NCBI RefSeq assembly: GCF_029227915.1
Contig: NC_079876.1
Span: forward strand, 13,828,001-13,888,000
Length of the DNA stretch: 60,000 nucleotides
Direction of reading: 5' to 3'
Origin: Hydractinia symbiolongicarpus
Lineage: Eukaryota > Cnidaria > Hydrozoa > Anthoathecata > Hydractiniidae
The notes below the pieces were generated by a model that ran no database searches, was not told where the DNA came from, and saw only the letters and a program-made list of their open reading frames with translations. Made by a program: the position numbers and the translations under genes. Shown here one piece after another: positions 21,822 to 35,500 of this stretch (the stretch's first letter is position 1; each line of letters starts with the position of its first letter).

Positions 21822-24800
21822 ATGAGCAGTAAAGGAAGTCCTAATCAAAAAAGGAAATTAGATGACAATGAAAATGATGAATTCATCGGGCCAATACCAG
21901 TCCCAGAAGCACCAATTAAAAAGAAGAAAAGTAAGTCTGATTTGAGTTTGTTCTGTAATTACGGGGTATTTTACGAATATAAAAATATTGAAGGTTGAAA
22001 TTTGCATTTGTCTTTCAACTTCAGAGTTAGTGGGCAAAAACAGATCCTTGTGGAGATTGATTTCCAATAAGGGATTTTCTCCAAGATTGATTTATTTTTT
22101 ATATATAAAACAATTTTTATAGGATGGAAATCGTTTTCTTATTTTTATCGTTTTATAGTTGTATCAGGAAATGACTCTTTGATATATTTTCATATGTTTT
22201 TAAAAAACAATCTTATATTGGACTAAGAAAAATGAAACCATTTAGTAACGATTTTGATAAAGTTCTAAAATGATTTAATACAATTGTCAAAATACCATGG
22301 TTGGACCTAGAATGACAAGAAAACATCTCTACAAAGCTAAATATTTCTTTTATTCATGTTTAAAGGTAGTGAAAACATCCCTACGAAGCATACCTTGCCA
22401 TACTTTCTAAAATTAGGAAAAAAAAACATCCATGCAAAGCTTAAAGTTTGTAATACTTCCTTCTGACACAAAGAAAAAACATAGCTATACAAAGCTTTAA
22501 TATCACCATAATGCTTTTAAAGCTTATTGCCGTAATTTGTTCTCAAATGAAGACAAAACATCCTTCGAACTTTAAAAGTCACCATATTTCCTTTTAAAAG
22601 GAGGAGAAAATGCCTTTACAATCCATAAAACTCTCCATAGTGGCAACTAAAACTACTGCTTCACGAAGATAAAAAAGCTTCGAATGCAGTTGTTGTGAAA
22701 TATATTTTGACTTTAGAATGATTTCAAATGTTAAAACGAATTATGCTATGTAACACAATCATACATACAACAACAAAAGGATTTTTAAAACTTAGTTTTT
22801 AATGAAAGATTTAAAACGATTCAGATAAAAAGCGATTTCCATATGATTAAAAGCAACAATGGCAGCTAAAAGTTGATTTAGACCGATTAGAAAAATAATA
22901 AAAATTAACTAAAACTGTGAATAATAAAACGGCTTATTCCGAGGCTTTAGTGCTTCCTAGCAGAAAGACTGCTGAAGTAAATTCTTTAAAATCATGGTAC
23001 TACTTTGGCGATTATTAACCAAAGCAAATATTTCCTAAATTCAAAGACTGAATAAACTTTAATAAGGGATCAATAGCAGTTGACAGGCTAATTTTGGTGA
23101 AATGGCTTTATATTTCGATTTTAAACCCTTATTTTTTGTATTTATTTTCTGAACAACTCTTCTTGTTCTATATGGTTATAGTTTCCTCAAGTATTTGCGT
23201 TTTTGGTGGTAATTTCCACAAACAATAATGTATAGTGAGGGAAGGAAATTATTACGCCATATCACAAAACTTCGTTTTTTTGCCCAGCGCAATCAACTTA
23301 AGTTTCCTTTGTTGTGATTCTGTAAGGGCTATGGTACCAGCCCTAAAAGTAAAAAAAATTGTTAGTTCCTAACTGCCTCGTTCCGAACTTTTTCGCAATT
23401 TATTGAGCGTAACAATTAGCTGCAAAATTTATTAATTATTACGCCTTTGAGGAAAGTTATTACGCTGTAAAATTATGCATAATACAACTAAGCTCTGAAA
23501 AGTAAACAATAACTTTCTTATAAATAATTTACATCAATAACCTTTTACAACAGGTACTGAAAGGTTGTATATCGCAGAAGTCGCTGATGACATGCTTCGA
23601 AAATGCTTGTCACAGGCACAGAAGCAAAACTATACAGGAGACTCAATTGTTAGAGTCTTCACAGAACATCTCTCCTCACAAAACCAAGGGCAGGGCTGAC
23701 TTTTGCCTGCTGTGTTGTTTGGGGGAAAGAACTTCTGGACTTCTATTTAATTCGATATGCAATTATTATTATGAACAAACAGCACCGCAGTATTTCTGTA
23801 GCTTGAAGGATTTTAGTTAGTGAAAGCATAGTCATAAGAAAAAGACTTTTCTTATGACTGTGGTGATAGGCTGTAGTTTAAAAGAACACAAGTATTCAGA
23901 AGATGTTATCTACTTATTGTTTACATCTAAAAAGTAAAAAACGTACGTGTTTTCCAATGTAAGCAAGTTAATCAAGCACACTGAAATAAGTTTAACCATA
24001 CAACTTGACCTAATTAAATTGTCTAGGTCACTTGGTAACTTGTATTGAACCCTTAATATCGGAGCGTAAAAATTTCCCGCCATGTTAACATGATGCTGGT
24101 ATCTATTACACTGCAATTCTGTAACATATGCAAAGTACCCAATCAAAACAAATGATGGACTCTAAAAGCTAATGTTAAAGAACAAAATGTGTCAACAATA
24201 AGCTAGAAGGGTATTTCCGTCAAAATAAAGGGCATGATAGAAACTTGTTATCAGGGGAAAAAAATGTAGTGATAATTTAGAGCATTATTCACAGTTATCA
24301 GTTGAATATTTGAGTTCGTATTATATATTTAATTAACAATTATGGATGTATAACTGCCTAGAGCTAGCTACAGCTGAACTCTACTTCCATTTGTTGTAAA
24401 TTAAGGGCGTAATATTTACCCTGGAAACCCTCCGTCACAATAATTACCCTCCCTCACAATATTTGTCTATTAGATATTATGGTATACTGATAGATAGTCT
24501 GCACCTTCCTAATTTTTTTTTTTTTTTATAGTTTAAAAGTTGCGGAAATAGTGCCTGTAGGTAAATAAGTGTATGTGTTTTTAACTTTCAGCAACACGCT
24601 CATTCCAACCCAGTGCAACCCAATTTCTATTTAGGCTAAATTGTGACGAAAAAAGAAATGATACTCTAACTTGCCCCTCCAACCGTGACTTCTATCATAG
24701 GTTGGAGGGGCAAGTTAGAGTATCATTTCTTTTTTCGTCACAATTTAGCCTAAATAGAAATTGGGTTGCACTGGGTTGGAATGAGCGTGTTGCTGAAAGT

Positions 24801-26540
24801 TAAAAACACATACACTTATTTACCTACAGGCACTATTTCCGCAACTTTTAAACTATAAATATAGCGAACAACACTTTATCATTAATTTTGTCGGGGTTAA
24901 AAAGGGGAGGGGGGGGGGGGGGGAAGACCAAAAGGGAGGTGCATGTGAAATAGTTTTATAACGATCCCCTGGGTATCCCACTCAAAGAGAGCATTTTGTT
25001 TTCAAATATGTCAAAATAATACCATGTGTTTAATTTGTGTTCCAAATTGGTTGTAATCCATAGAAATACGGACTAAAGTTTGGAAAAATGGGACACCGCT
25101 TGGCACTGGAGCCGTCTATGCGAATACAGGGGTGTTTGTTCTGTCGTTTTATCTTTTTGTGGGAACGAGGGGGCGCGCGGGGCACGCGTGACTTCTATCA
25201 TAGGTTGGAGGGGCAAGTTAGAGTATCATTTCTTTTTTCGTCACAATTTAGCCTAAATAGAAATTGGGTTGCACTGGGTTGGAATGAGCGTGTTGCTGAA
25301 AGTTAAAAACACATACACTTATTTACCTACAGGCACTATTTCCGCAACTTTTAAACTATAAATAGATATTATGGTATACTGATAGATAGTCTGCACCTTC
25401 CTAATTTTTTAGAATTGGGGAAATAATTTTGTCATTAATATCTTTACTCTACCATTTAGAACTCGCATTTGAAAAAACTTATTTAAAAAGTTTGCCATCT
25501 GCTGAATCATACGAAAAAAGTTTTATGCATCGTGATATCTTGACTCACGTCAACTTCACAAAGTAAACATACAGTTTTATTTTTTATGCTTGTGTGTACT
25601 TCTAGTGTATAATTATATCAACCAAAGTTGACTGTTTATTAGAGTTAAACCAATTGTTTTATTTTATTTCCTTACTTAAACTCACTTGAGCACTTGCACA
25701 CTTGCGATCTTAAAATGTTAATGTTTATGAATTGCCATGTAGGCAGATTCTCCATTTCGCATAATTTTCAACATTATAATTTTATTGGTCAGACAACTAA
25801 TGTTTTGTATAAATGTTAGCATTTTGTTGTACAGGACTTTCGTCAGACTCTGAGGAAGTGAACATTTTTGTTTAACACGCTAAGTTTCATGTTAGGTAAC
25901 AATGTGCAGGGATTTTTTTAAAGTTTCAACTTTATATTACAAATATTTATTGTTAAAATTGCATAGTGACTATGATTTTTATTCCATGGCAACAAGAAAA
26001 CGAGCCCAAATGGTGGCAATATAATTAGAAACCTTCTTTGTACCATTAGATGATTCTTTTATTTAAAGTAAAAGTGAAAAATATTCATACATACAAATAT
26101 TCATCAATGATTTAATTAATGAAAGGAAGCTACGAAAAAATCGCTATAATCAATGCAAACGAGCACATGCAATGGCTAGATAGTAAATTATCTTTTTATA
26201 GTGCTGGCATGGTTTTACTTGGAAAAGACCTGCATTTATTTGTAAATTTCAAACTATAGCTTTGTAGTTCCTCATAAAACTTAACACTGTTTTATTCTAT
26301 AGGGTATTTCAATGTAAACAAACTGAAATAAGTTTATCTAAGTGTTTGTTATTTTTTCTATGTGTAGAACAGACTTTGTGGTTACTGCAAGCAGAGATGG
26401 ACATGTTAAATTCTGGAAAAAGAAGGAAGAAGAGATTGAATTTGTGAAACATTTCAGAGCTCATTTAAGTATGACAATATCACAACTTTATAAAGTTGCA
26501 GGAAAACAAGTATTTAATGAAGAATGAATAAATAAATAAG

Positions 26541-26575
<35 letters not shown>

Positions 26576-29500
26576 ATATATTTCGTTATGTGACCTATGT
26601 TTGGCAATGCACCTATTAGGTCAAAGGCTATTTTGAGGGAGGTCACCAGAGTGTATTGAATAATCATATCCTAAATAACTTGCTTACATAGGTGCAATAG
26701 AGGATGTAGCAGTGAGTGCCAATGGAGCTTTGTATGCTACCATTGGTAGTGATAAAGCTTTAAAGGTTTTTGATGTCATAAATTTCGGTATGTATAATAG
26801 AATACATAGAAGAAGAAAACTGTTGATTTACAAACATTTACTTTATATGTCTATGAATGAAACATACTTGCCATTCTGGGAATTTAAAATTTTTACCAGA
26901 AGGAAGTGAAGAATCGTATTTTCTAATTAAACTTTTTAATCAACCCTATTCCCACCATACATTCTGCTCTTTTTTATGTAACAAAAATGTAAAGTGTTTC
27001 AGCCATGCATTGATCAACTTCTCGTAAAGATTATCGTTTTGCATACACTATCAAAAGCACATCTAAATCATTTAGTGTTCATGTGTTCTAGAGCATATAT
27101 GTGCTGTTGCACATCTCTCTAAAAGCAGCACAAATTTAAGTATTCTCATTTTGTTTGTAGACATGATCAACATGATGAAGTTTCAGTATCAACCTGGTTA
27201 TTGTGAATGGGTTTTTAAAAAGGGAGACCCGATTGCCACAATAGCAATGTAAGGAATTACATGCAACACATTGTTACCAGTGAAACTGAAAAAACTTTTT
27301 ACTTTTGTAGTCCAATTTTTTTAGTTCGGAGAAGGAGACATCAGTCATCAACATATACGACGGAAGAGGTGAATGTACTGCTATTTCTGTATTAAAGCTT
27401 CATTCAAAACCCGTCACCCTGATCAAAGTAAGCCATTATTCATGATTAACCATGATATTACTTTAACATTGTGGTAGTTTCTTTTAACTGCTTTTTTTTG
27501 TGTCTTAAATAACGTAGCAACATTACTGAAGGTTGTTTGTCCTCTTTTTGTCGTAAGTGTTTTTTGTTCATTGTCTTTTAAAAAAGTCACAAGCTGTCTT
27601 TACTTTGTTTTTTATGGTTAATATGGCTCTCTTTTAGTTCAACCAAGTATTCAATGTTGCAATTTCAGCAGACGAAGCTGGTATGATTGAATATTGGGCT
27701 GGTCAGAAATGTGATTTTAATTTTCCAACCAATTTAGAGTTTGAATATAAAACAGATACAGATTTGTTTGATTTTGTAGCTGTGAGTTTTTATTTTTTAT
27801 TTTATGTTTACACATATTAACTTACGATATGATATTAACTTACGATATTAACTTTACTTTCCTAAACTATACTTTTCTCAATTACATCTTTTCTTTGCGT
27901 GTCTGTAAACACAGCTTCTACACTGGAATTACATTTAAAGTTTTTACTTTGACCTTTATTAAATAAAATAAACAGTTTGTTAAATACATGACTTCTTACA
28001 AAAGTGAGGCATAGGAAAACATGTCCAACTTCAACACGAAGTAACACCATTAGACTGTAGTTCTAAGATTGATTTGATACCGATTTGATATTGTCACATA
28101 GAAAATAATTGCATATTGGAAGTTTAAGTACTTAAAAATATGGTGAACGTGTAACAACGTTTTTTAAATTAACAAAGAAACGCTAAAAACACAAGGCATC
28201 ATTAGCAATACCATTGCAATAGACAATAAGGTCATATCTTTCATAATTATAAGATAAACACTAAGAGTCAAATTTATTTTTCTTATTACTATAAGTTGTT
28301 TGGGATTTGCCACAAAACTGCTTTGAAATCTGCTTTTGCGGTAATTATTATTATGTTGTTACGTTACTTTTTTTTTCTTTAGAATAAAACATATGCAACA
28401 TCACTAAGTTTTTCACCCGACGGGAAACAATTTGTGACAGCTTCTATGGATCGCAAGGTTTGAGTGATATGATTGATAAATTTACAAAAAACCTTGAGTA
28501 TTGCTTTCAGCTCCATGTGTCTAATATGGTTTATCTGTTTAGATTCGTGTGTTTAGATTTCTTACTGGAAAAAAGACCAGAGTCTTGGATGAAAATCTTA
28601 AAACATTTACAGAAATGCAGCAGGTTACATTTTTATTAGCTGTCTCTATCTTGTCTGTCTGTCTGCTAGTCCATCCGTCCGTACGTTTGTCCGTCTTTTT
28701 CTTTGTTTTAATTATTTACTGCATGTAGATTACAGATAGTATTATTCTATCTAGGAAAATCAAATTGTTCCTGATATGGAATTTGGTCGAAGAGCCGCTG
28801 TAGAAAGAGAACTTGAGAAAACAGAAGCATTTCGAAATATAAACCCAAGTATATATCTAACTATTATATACTTTCCATTTCTTTCAATATTTTTATTTTT
28901 TTTTATAATATATAACGTGTACTTGGTTAAATTCTACTGACAATGACGGTTTTTTAATGGCCAGTATGATATAGAATAAATTAATTAGGAACATGTCTGA
29001 GAATTAAAATTAATCCCTACATATGATGTTTGTTTGAAGTAAAATAGCATTCCAACAACTACGGTTTTATAGATATTAACATAATCATGAATGGAATACG
29101 TATTCAATCTTTTTGTCTATCAATTATTTTGCAATCATTTCTTTTATTTTTGTCTCACTGTAAACTATTATGCTATTCTGTTTTTTTATTTTAGTATTTG
29201 ATGAGAGCGGCTACTTTATCTTGTATGCAACTATGGTTGGTGTTAAAGGTAACTTTGTTTGTTTTGAATAATTTTTTGACAAACAGAAAGAATATCTCTC
29301 TAATACTCTAAAACAGCAAAAGGTTGCTCACACTTCCTTGTGTCAGATGATTGTATGCAATGTTGTAATTCTTTGGTTTTTCTCCTACCCTGGATGCACC
29401 TCACTCATAAAACAAGGTACATATGCTGTAAAACTTGCATAATGCAAACTTGTAAAGTTACCAACAAATTTGTTCAAACAAAATTTGTTGAATCCAAACG

Positions 29501-32500
29501 AACCAAAGAACATATGTCTGATTTCTGTTTAAAATTACAGAAGTTTGAATTGCATCAGTAATATTGTATTTTTATTTTATTTTCTGTGTTGCTGCTGTTG
29601 CACCTATTGTTGTTTTCGTTATCGTTGTTGTTTTTGTTTTTGTTGTTGTTATTGTTGTTGCACATGTATTAAACCTCTCCATTTTTTTGTAGTGGTAAAC
29701 CTCTACTCAAATACATGCGTTAAAATACTTGGAAAGGTTAGAGTTTTTTTCTCACACTATAAAAATTTGATATCAAGAAGAAACTAATGAAAAATGCTTC
29801 AAAAACAATATGAAAAATCTGTGTGCAACTATTTGACTACTGCCAAAAATCTCTTTGTGATGCATGATTGGATATATAGAATGTTTAATACTTTATCTTA
29901 GAATGAGAACGTTCGATTTTTGAACATATCATTGTACCAAGGTAATCCGAACAAATCAAGTGCTGCAATCACAATTGTAAGTTATTTTTTACAATCAGAC
30001 TATACGTATGGTTAGAGGTCTCTTTAGCTGTCATCACTGCTGTCTCGTCATAACGTACCACACCCTGATAAGCAAACCCCAAAATGTTGCTATTAGTATA
30101 TTTCTACTCTAATTTCAATCAGGCAAAATTGTTATTATTTATGTAATTGACAGTTTATGTAAGGTCTAAGTAACACTGCAATCACAATGTTTTATCATAT
30201 TTTCAAAGTAAAAGAATTAGCTATGTTTAAATGCAACGTACAGATGACCAACTACCACCATGAACATTTATTAGCCAAAAATAAACAAATAAAATTACAG
30301 GACATCGTTTTTTAATAATTTTTATTAGACGTGTATAGAACTAGGAACTCCTTCTTTAATGAAATGTGAACCACGATTAGAAGTTTTTTTTTTGTTTCTG
30401 CTTTAAATTTAACTGTTTCTTGATAAAACACAAGAATTGTTCACATTATCTAATTTCCAACCTGTTGTAATTAAAAAGTGTATTTCTTATTCTAGGAGAT
30501 GAAAGCTTCAGCAAATCCATCTTTAGATAAAATCACATCCGATCCTACGTTAGTCTGTACCGGTTTTAAAAAGAACAGATTTTATTTGTTCACAAAAAGA
30601 GAACCAGATCAGGGAGACAGGTTAGAACTTCAAAATCTTGCAAAGTTTTCAGTGTTGCTACTAACCAGCAAATTTCTTGCTGAATGTCTTCAATGTTCTG
30701 TAGTTAGTATAAATACTAACAACATAATCTTTTTACAACCAGTCTCACATATTTTATCATTTCTTAGTGATCGTGACGTGTTCAATGAGAAGCCTTCAAG
30801 AGAAGAAATGGTGGCAGCGACACAGGTATGTCTTCTACGGGTGTTTTCACTGCTGCCTAACAGGCAGCAGTGACTAATGACCCCAAAATATTTCTCAATT
30901 CTTGCAATTAGCACGGTAAAGTTGATAACACCTTCAACCGCTTTTTTAATTTAAGCAACCAAGTTGCTAAGGGCTAATGCTGAATTTTGGGTCAAAAATA
31001 AGTGCCTAAATTAAAATAACAGAAAAGCTTTAAAAAGCAAACAAGAATTAAATTTTTAATGCCTCTATTAATAATAATAACTTAAAAAGTTCAAAGTTGC
31101 AAGTTTAAAGCCGAAATCCCTTTTTGAAGTTTGAAATAATACGGTTAAGTACACTCAAGCCGAAATGAAAAATCGAGTAGCTTCTGATAACACGTGTAGC
31201 ACTCGAAAGTCAAAACGCTGGGAATTACAAAGTATTAGATTGCTAGATGCTATAACACAATTATGTTAGCCAAAATTATGTGGTTTGCTTAATTTTACTG
31301 GATTGATCGAAATTTAACCAAACGTTTGAACATATTTTTTATCCAAGAGAAACCTTAGTATACTAGGTAAGCAACGCTTTTTGTTAATGGTGATACATAC
31401 ATTCTACATTGACATGACATTTACAATATTTTAGGGTTCGTCAACGAAAGTTCTGGCCGAGTTGGTCGTTATGCACACTACGATGGGTGATATACATTTT
31501 AAACTCTTTCCGAAAGAGTAAGCAAACATTTCTTTAACTTACGTAAACTTTACTTTGATTGGTGAAATTTACATAAACTGCACTCTGATTAGTGGAATAT
31601 AGTAAAAGTGCACTTTAATTGGTGAAATTTACATCAACTGCATTCTGATTGGTGGAATATAGTAAAAGTGCACTTTGATTGGTGAAATTTACATAAACTG
31701 CATTCTGATTGGTGGAATATAGTGAAAGTGCACTTTGATTGGTGAAATTTACATAAACTGCACTCTAATTAGTGGAATATAGTAAAAGTGCACTTTAATT
31801 GGTGAAATTTACATCAACTGCACTCTGATTGGTGGAATATAGTGAAAGTGCACTTTGATTGGTTAAATTTACATCAACTGCACTCTAATTAGTGGAATAT
31901 AGTAAAAGTGCACTTTGATTGGTTAAATTTACATCAACTGCACTCTGATTGGTGGAATATAGTGAAAGTGCACTCTGATTGGTTAAATTTACATCAACTG
32001 CACTCTAATTAGTGGAATATAGTAAAAGTGCACTTTGATTGGTTAAATTTACATCAACTGCACTCTAATTAGTGGAATATAGTGAAAGTGCACTTTGATT
32101 GGTTAAATTTACATCAACTGCACTCTAATTAGTGGAATATAGTGAAAGTGCACTTTGATTGGTGAAATTTACATCAACTGCACTCTGATTGGTGGAATAT
32201 AGTAAAAGTGCACTCTGATTGGTTAAATTAACATCAACTGCACTTTGATTGGTGGAATTTAATAAAAATGCGCTGTGATTGGTGGAATTTAGTAACAGTG
32301 CACCCTGAATTGCTGAAGTCTCTACATAAGTAATACGTGTTGCGTTTCTATCACACACGTCGATATCGTGTTAAGAATGCACAAGTAACTTTGGTCAAAA
32401 TAGCAAATGTTAAATAATTTTTGTGCATATTCCACAGATCGTATTGTTAAAGCCTTGTTTTCAACTACCTGTTTTTGCCAAGCTATGATTGATTTGTTGT

Positions 32501-35500
32501 TAAGAAATATTTATTAAAGATATAGAAATAATATACCACAAAACCTTTATAATAACAGATAGCTCTTTTTTGCAGTCTTGATAATTGACTCGTGGAGGTT
32601 TTACTGCACGTTTCTGTATACACTTTTTTTTTGCAGGTGCCCACGTACCGTTGAGAATTTTGTCACTCATTGCCGTAAGGGATATTACAACGGTCACATC
32701 TTCCATCGCATCATTAAACAGTTTATGTTGCAAACCGGTGATCCTCTAGGTATCTTTCTAATTTTTCTTTGATTTGATTAGTCTGATTTGTGGTAAACTG
32801 TTGTTGTATACATTCTCCTATTTGGTTGTATGCGCTACGCTCTAAGAGGTAAAACGGCTTGTTCTTGCAAAAATTATAAAAATAACAAAAAACAATTCTA
32901 CTGCTGATTTGTTGCCCTTACAGACATAAAAACTTTTTGTTACAAATCTTCGCGGAAAAGATTTTCTCCGCAGTTTTTTTTAATGTCGAAACAACTAAGC
33001 ATTGAACCTTTATGTCGCCATAATTGAAATTGGGTGTTAATTTTGGAGGCTAATTTCAACCAACCAATTATATTGCTTACAAAAATTCCACTCAGAATTT
33101 TTGTCCACTTGAGACGACGGTTCGTTATCTGAGATTTAGCATGCACTCAAAACATTCAAAACTTCCTAATTTTATTTTTGAAAAGACTGGTATTTTCTAC
33201 TTTTTGTTGCTTTTCTAAGCAACTGCACGGAGTGCTCTGTTTCATCTCAGGGTTACCACACCTAAACCTCATAAATAGCCTAAAATATGGAGCCAAAATA
33301 ATAATTGCTGACGAAGATCGTAAGCTGTTTATGGTAGTACCCATTTTTCCAATAATAACTTTTTGTTTTTAAGTTTGTGTGACAAAAAATTGAGCATTAT
33401 GTTTATCTTCCAATAGGAATGATGAAGTCTATATACATAGCTTCAGCAATTTCAAATAAACAGTCTGTCTCTGACATCCCATTAAGAAAAGGCTTGACTA
33501 ATAATTTCCTTCTAAAATTTTCGCAAAGTCACCTAAAATATGAAATAGTTTTAGTTTTTAATGATTTTACCTAAAATTTGAGCTCCTCAATTTTTCTATT
33601 TTCTCAAATTATCTAAGTGTTAAATCTGTGGCCACCCTGCTTTTGGTAAATCAATAAAACACAGCTAAGGATACAAAGCCTAAAAAAGTGTTGATACCTT
33701 TTTATTCGACGTTTTTACATAAAAATATATTCGCCACCTTGCTTTCTTTCTTGCAGGTGATGGTACTGGTGGTGAGTCAATATGGGGTGAGGAGTTTGAG
33801 GACGAGTTTCATCACACGTTACGTCACGATCGACCGTATACACTCAGCATGGCGAATGCTGGTCCAAACACGAACGGAAGTCAATTCTTTATCACCGTCG
33901 TCCCTACGGTTAGTATTTTACTTATTTCGTCCGCCTGTTGTGGCAAATTTAGTCAGGTTGTAAATTTTAAAACTTGATAGGTAAGGTTACATAAGTTTTG
34001 TACGCCTGCACACCGACACTATTATTAGACACTATCGCACGTTGTAGTGCTATGGATAGAAATTTAGGAAATTTCAATGGACAGAAAAGGAGCGAAGAGA
34101 AAATAGGCTTTATAAATGAAAATTACGCCATTTAGCTATGTATAGTTTTTCGACGGTGAACAATTTGTGATTATTCTCGTCCTTACTACCACTATGTAGT
34201 ACGGCTTTTGTATTAATTTTGCCTTCTTACATGTATTGCTAGTGGAAGCACTTTTTGACGAACGTTGGAAGTCAGTAATTATACTAAATTTAAAAATAAG
34301 AATTTTTTTGTGCGCCAACACGTCATCCTAAACAAGTGGAAATTTTTATTTATGAACAAGAACTTTTTGTATTGAGTGACAAATCTCTTTTTCTGTTTTC
34401 ATTATTCTGTAGAACAGAATTTCATATATAACAGGTTAAACAAAATGATCAATTGTGAATGAACACGATCTATACAGTTGGCTCTCTCTCATTTGAACCT
34501 CTAGATATTTCGATTAAATTCAAGTCACCGTAAATGTTTCTTAAAAACTCTTATTATTTAGTGCCGTAACTGCCGGGGAGGGGGCAATAATTTTTATACT
34601 AAAAAAAGAAAGAAAAAGAGAGAGAAAGAAAGAAAAAAAAAGGAAAAGAGAGAGAGAGATTTTCCAAAAGTTAGATAACCCAGGAATATAGGTGAATATT
34701 TATCATAGCACATCCGTATTTCATTCTTCACAGAGAATGCTTCACCCCGATCAGACCTCTGATCATGACGGGCGAGTATAATGCGTGTAAGTCATATTGA
34801 AGAAGAACTACTTTGTTCATCACTAACTTACTGCCAAGCAGTGAGCGGGATTCTATCCACGGTTCTCAGAACTGGGAGCCGGAGACGAACCCACTACACT
34901 AGGTGCGGCAATATGTTAGTGATAAACTCAGATAGTTTATCCGGATGGTGTGTAGGTGAATATTTATCATAGCCCATCCGTATTTCATTCTTAACAGAGA
35001 ATGGCAGTATGTTAGTGATGAACAAAGTAGTTCTTTTTCAATATGACCAAGAAAACTACTTTTGACGTTAAAAAAGTGCGAAAACTGTTGTTAGTTATGC
35101 CTGCTACAAATGCTGTTTTTCAGCTTTGAACCGCATAAAAACATACCTTCGAGCTAAAACCAGGTATACGGATGAATAAACTGATGGTATTACATATTCA
35201 CAAATCATACACTGATAATATGAAGTAGCAAACAAATTAAACACAATATTAAAATTGTAGTTATTTTAGTTATTTTATGCATTTTACTTTTTTATTTACA
35301 ATGTGACTGTATTTTCAACAAAAATATTGCCTTGTTTTTAAAATCCACGCAAAATTTTTGATTTGTATTATAAAATTCACGGCGGATTTCAACCTTGTCC
35401 CCAGGGCATCTTGTATCTTTTCTAGCCGTCCGAGATAAACAAAAAAGAGAAAACAGGCGCTTGGAACGAGGGCCGAATTTAACAATAATTGAATTTCGGT

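Noticed and set aside
23910-24146. Minus-strand frame similar to that at 55790-56041
   Set aside because: The resemblance comes from the two copies of the TIR element; no conserved protein family and different stops.
25088-25306. 72-codon frame across segment X and palindrome copy
   Set aside because: It spans a rearrangement junction, is not conserved in the other arm copies, and shows no domain.
31532-32310. CRISPR-like regular array
   Set aside because: There are no unique spacers: the whole 60-bp unit is repeated, in a eukaryotic intron. It is a minisatellite.
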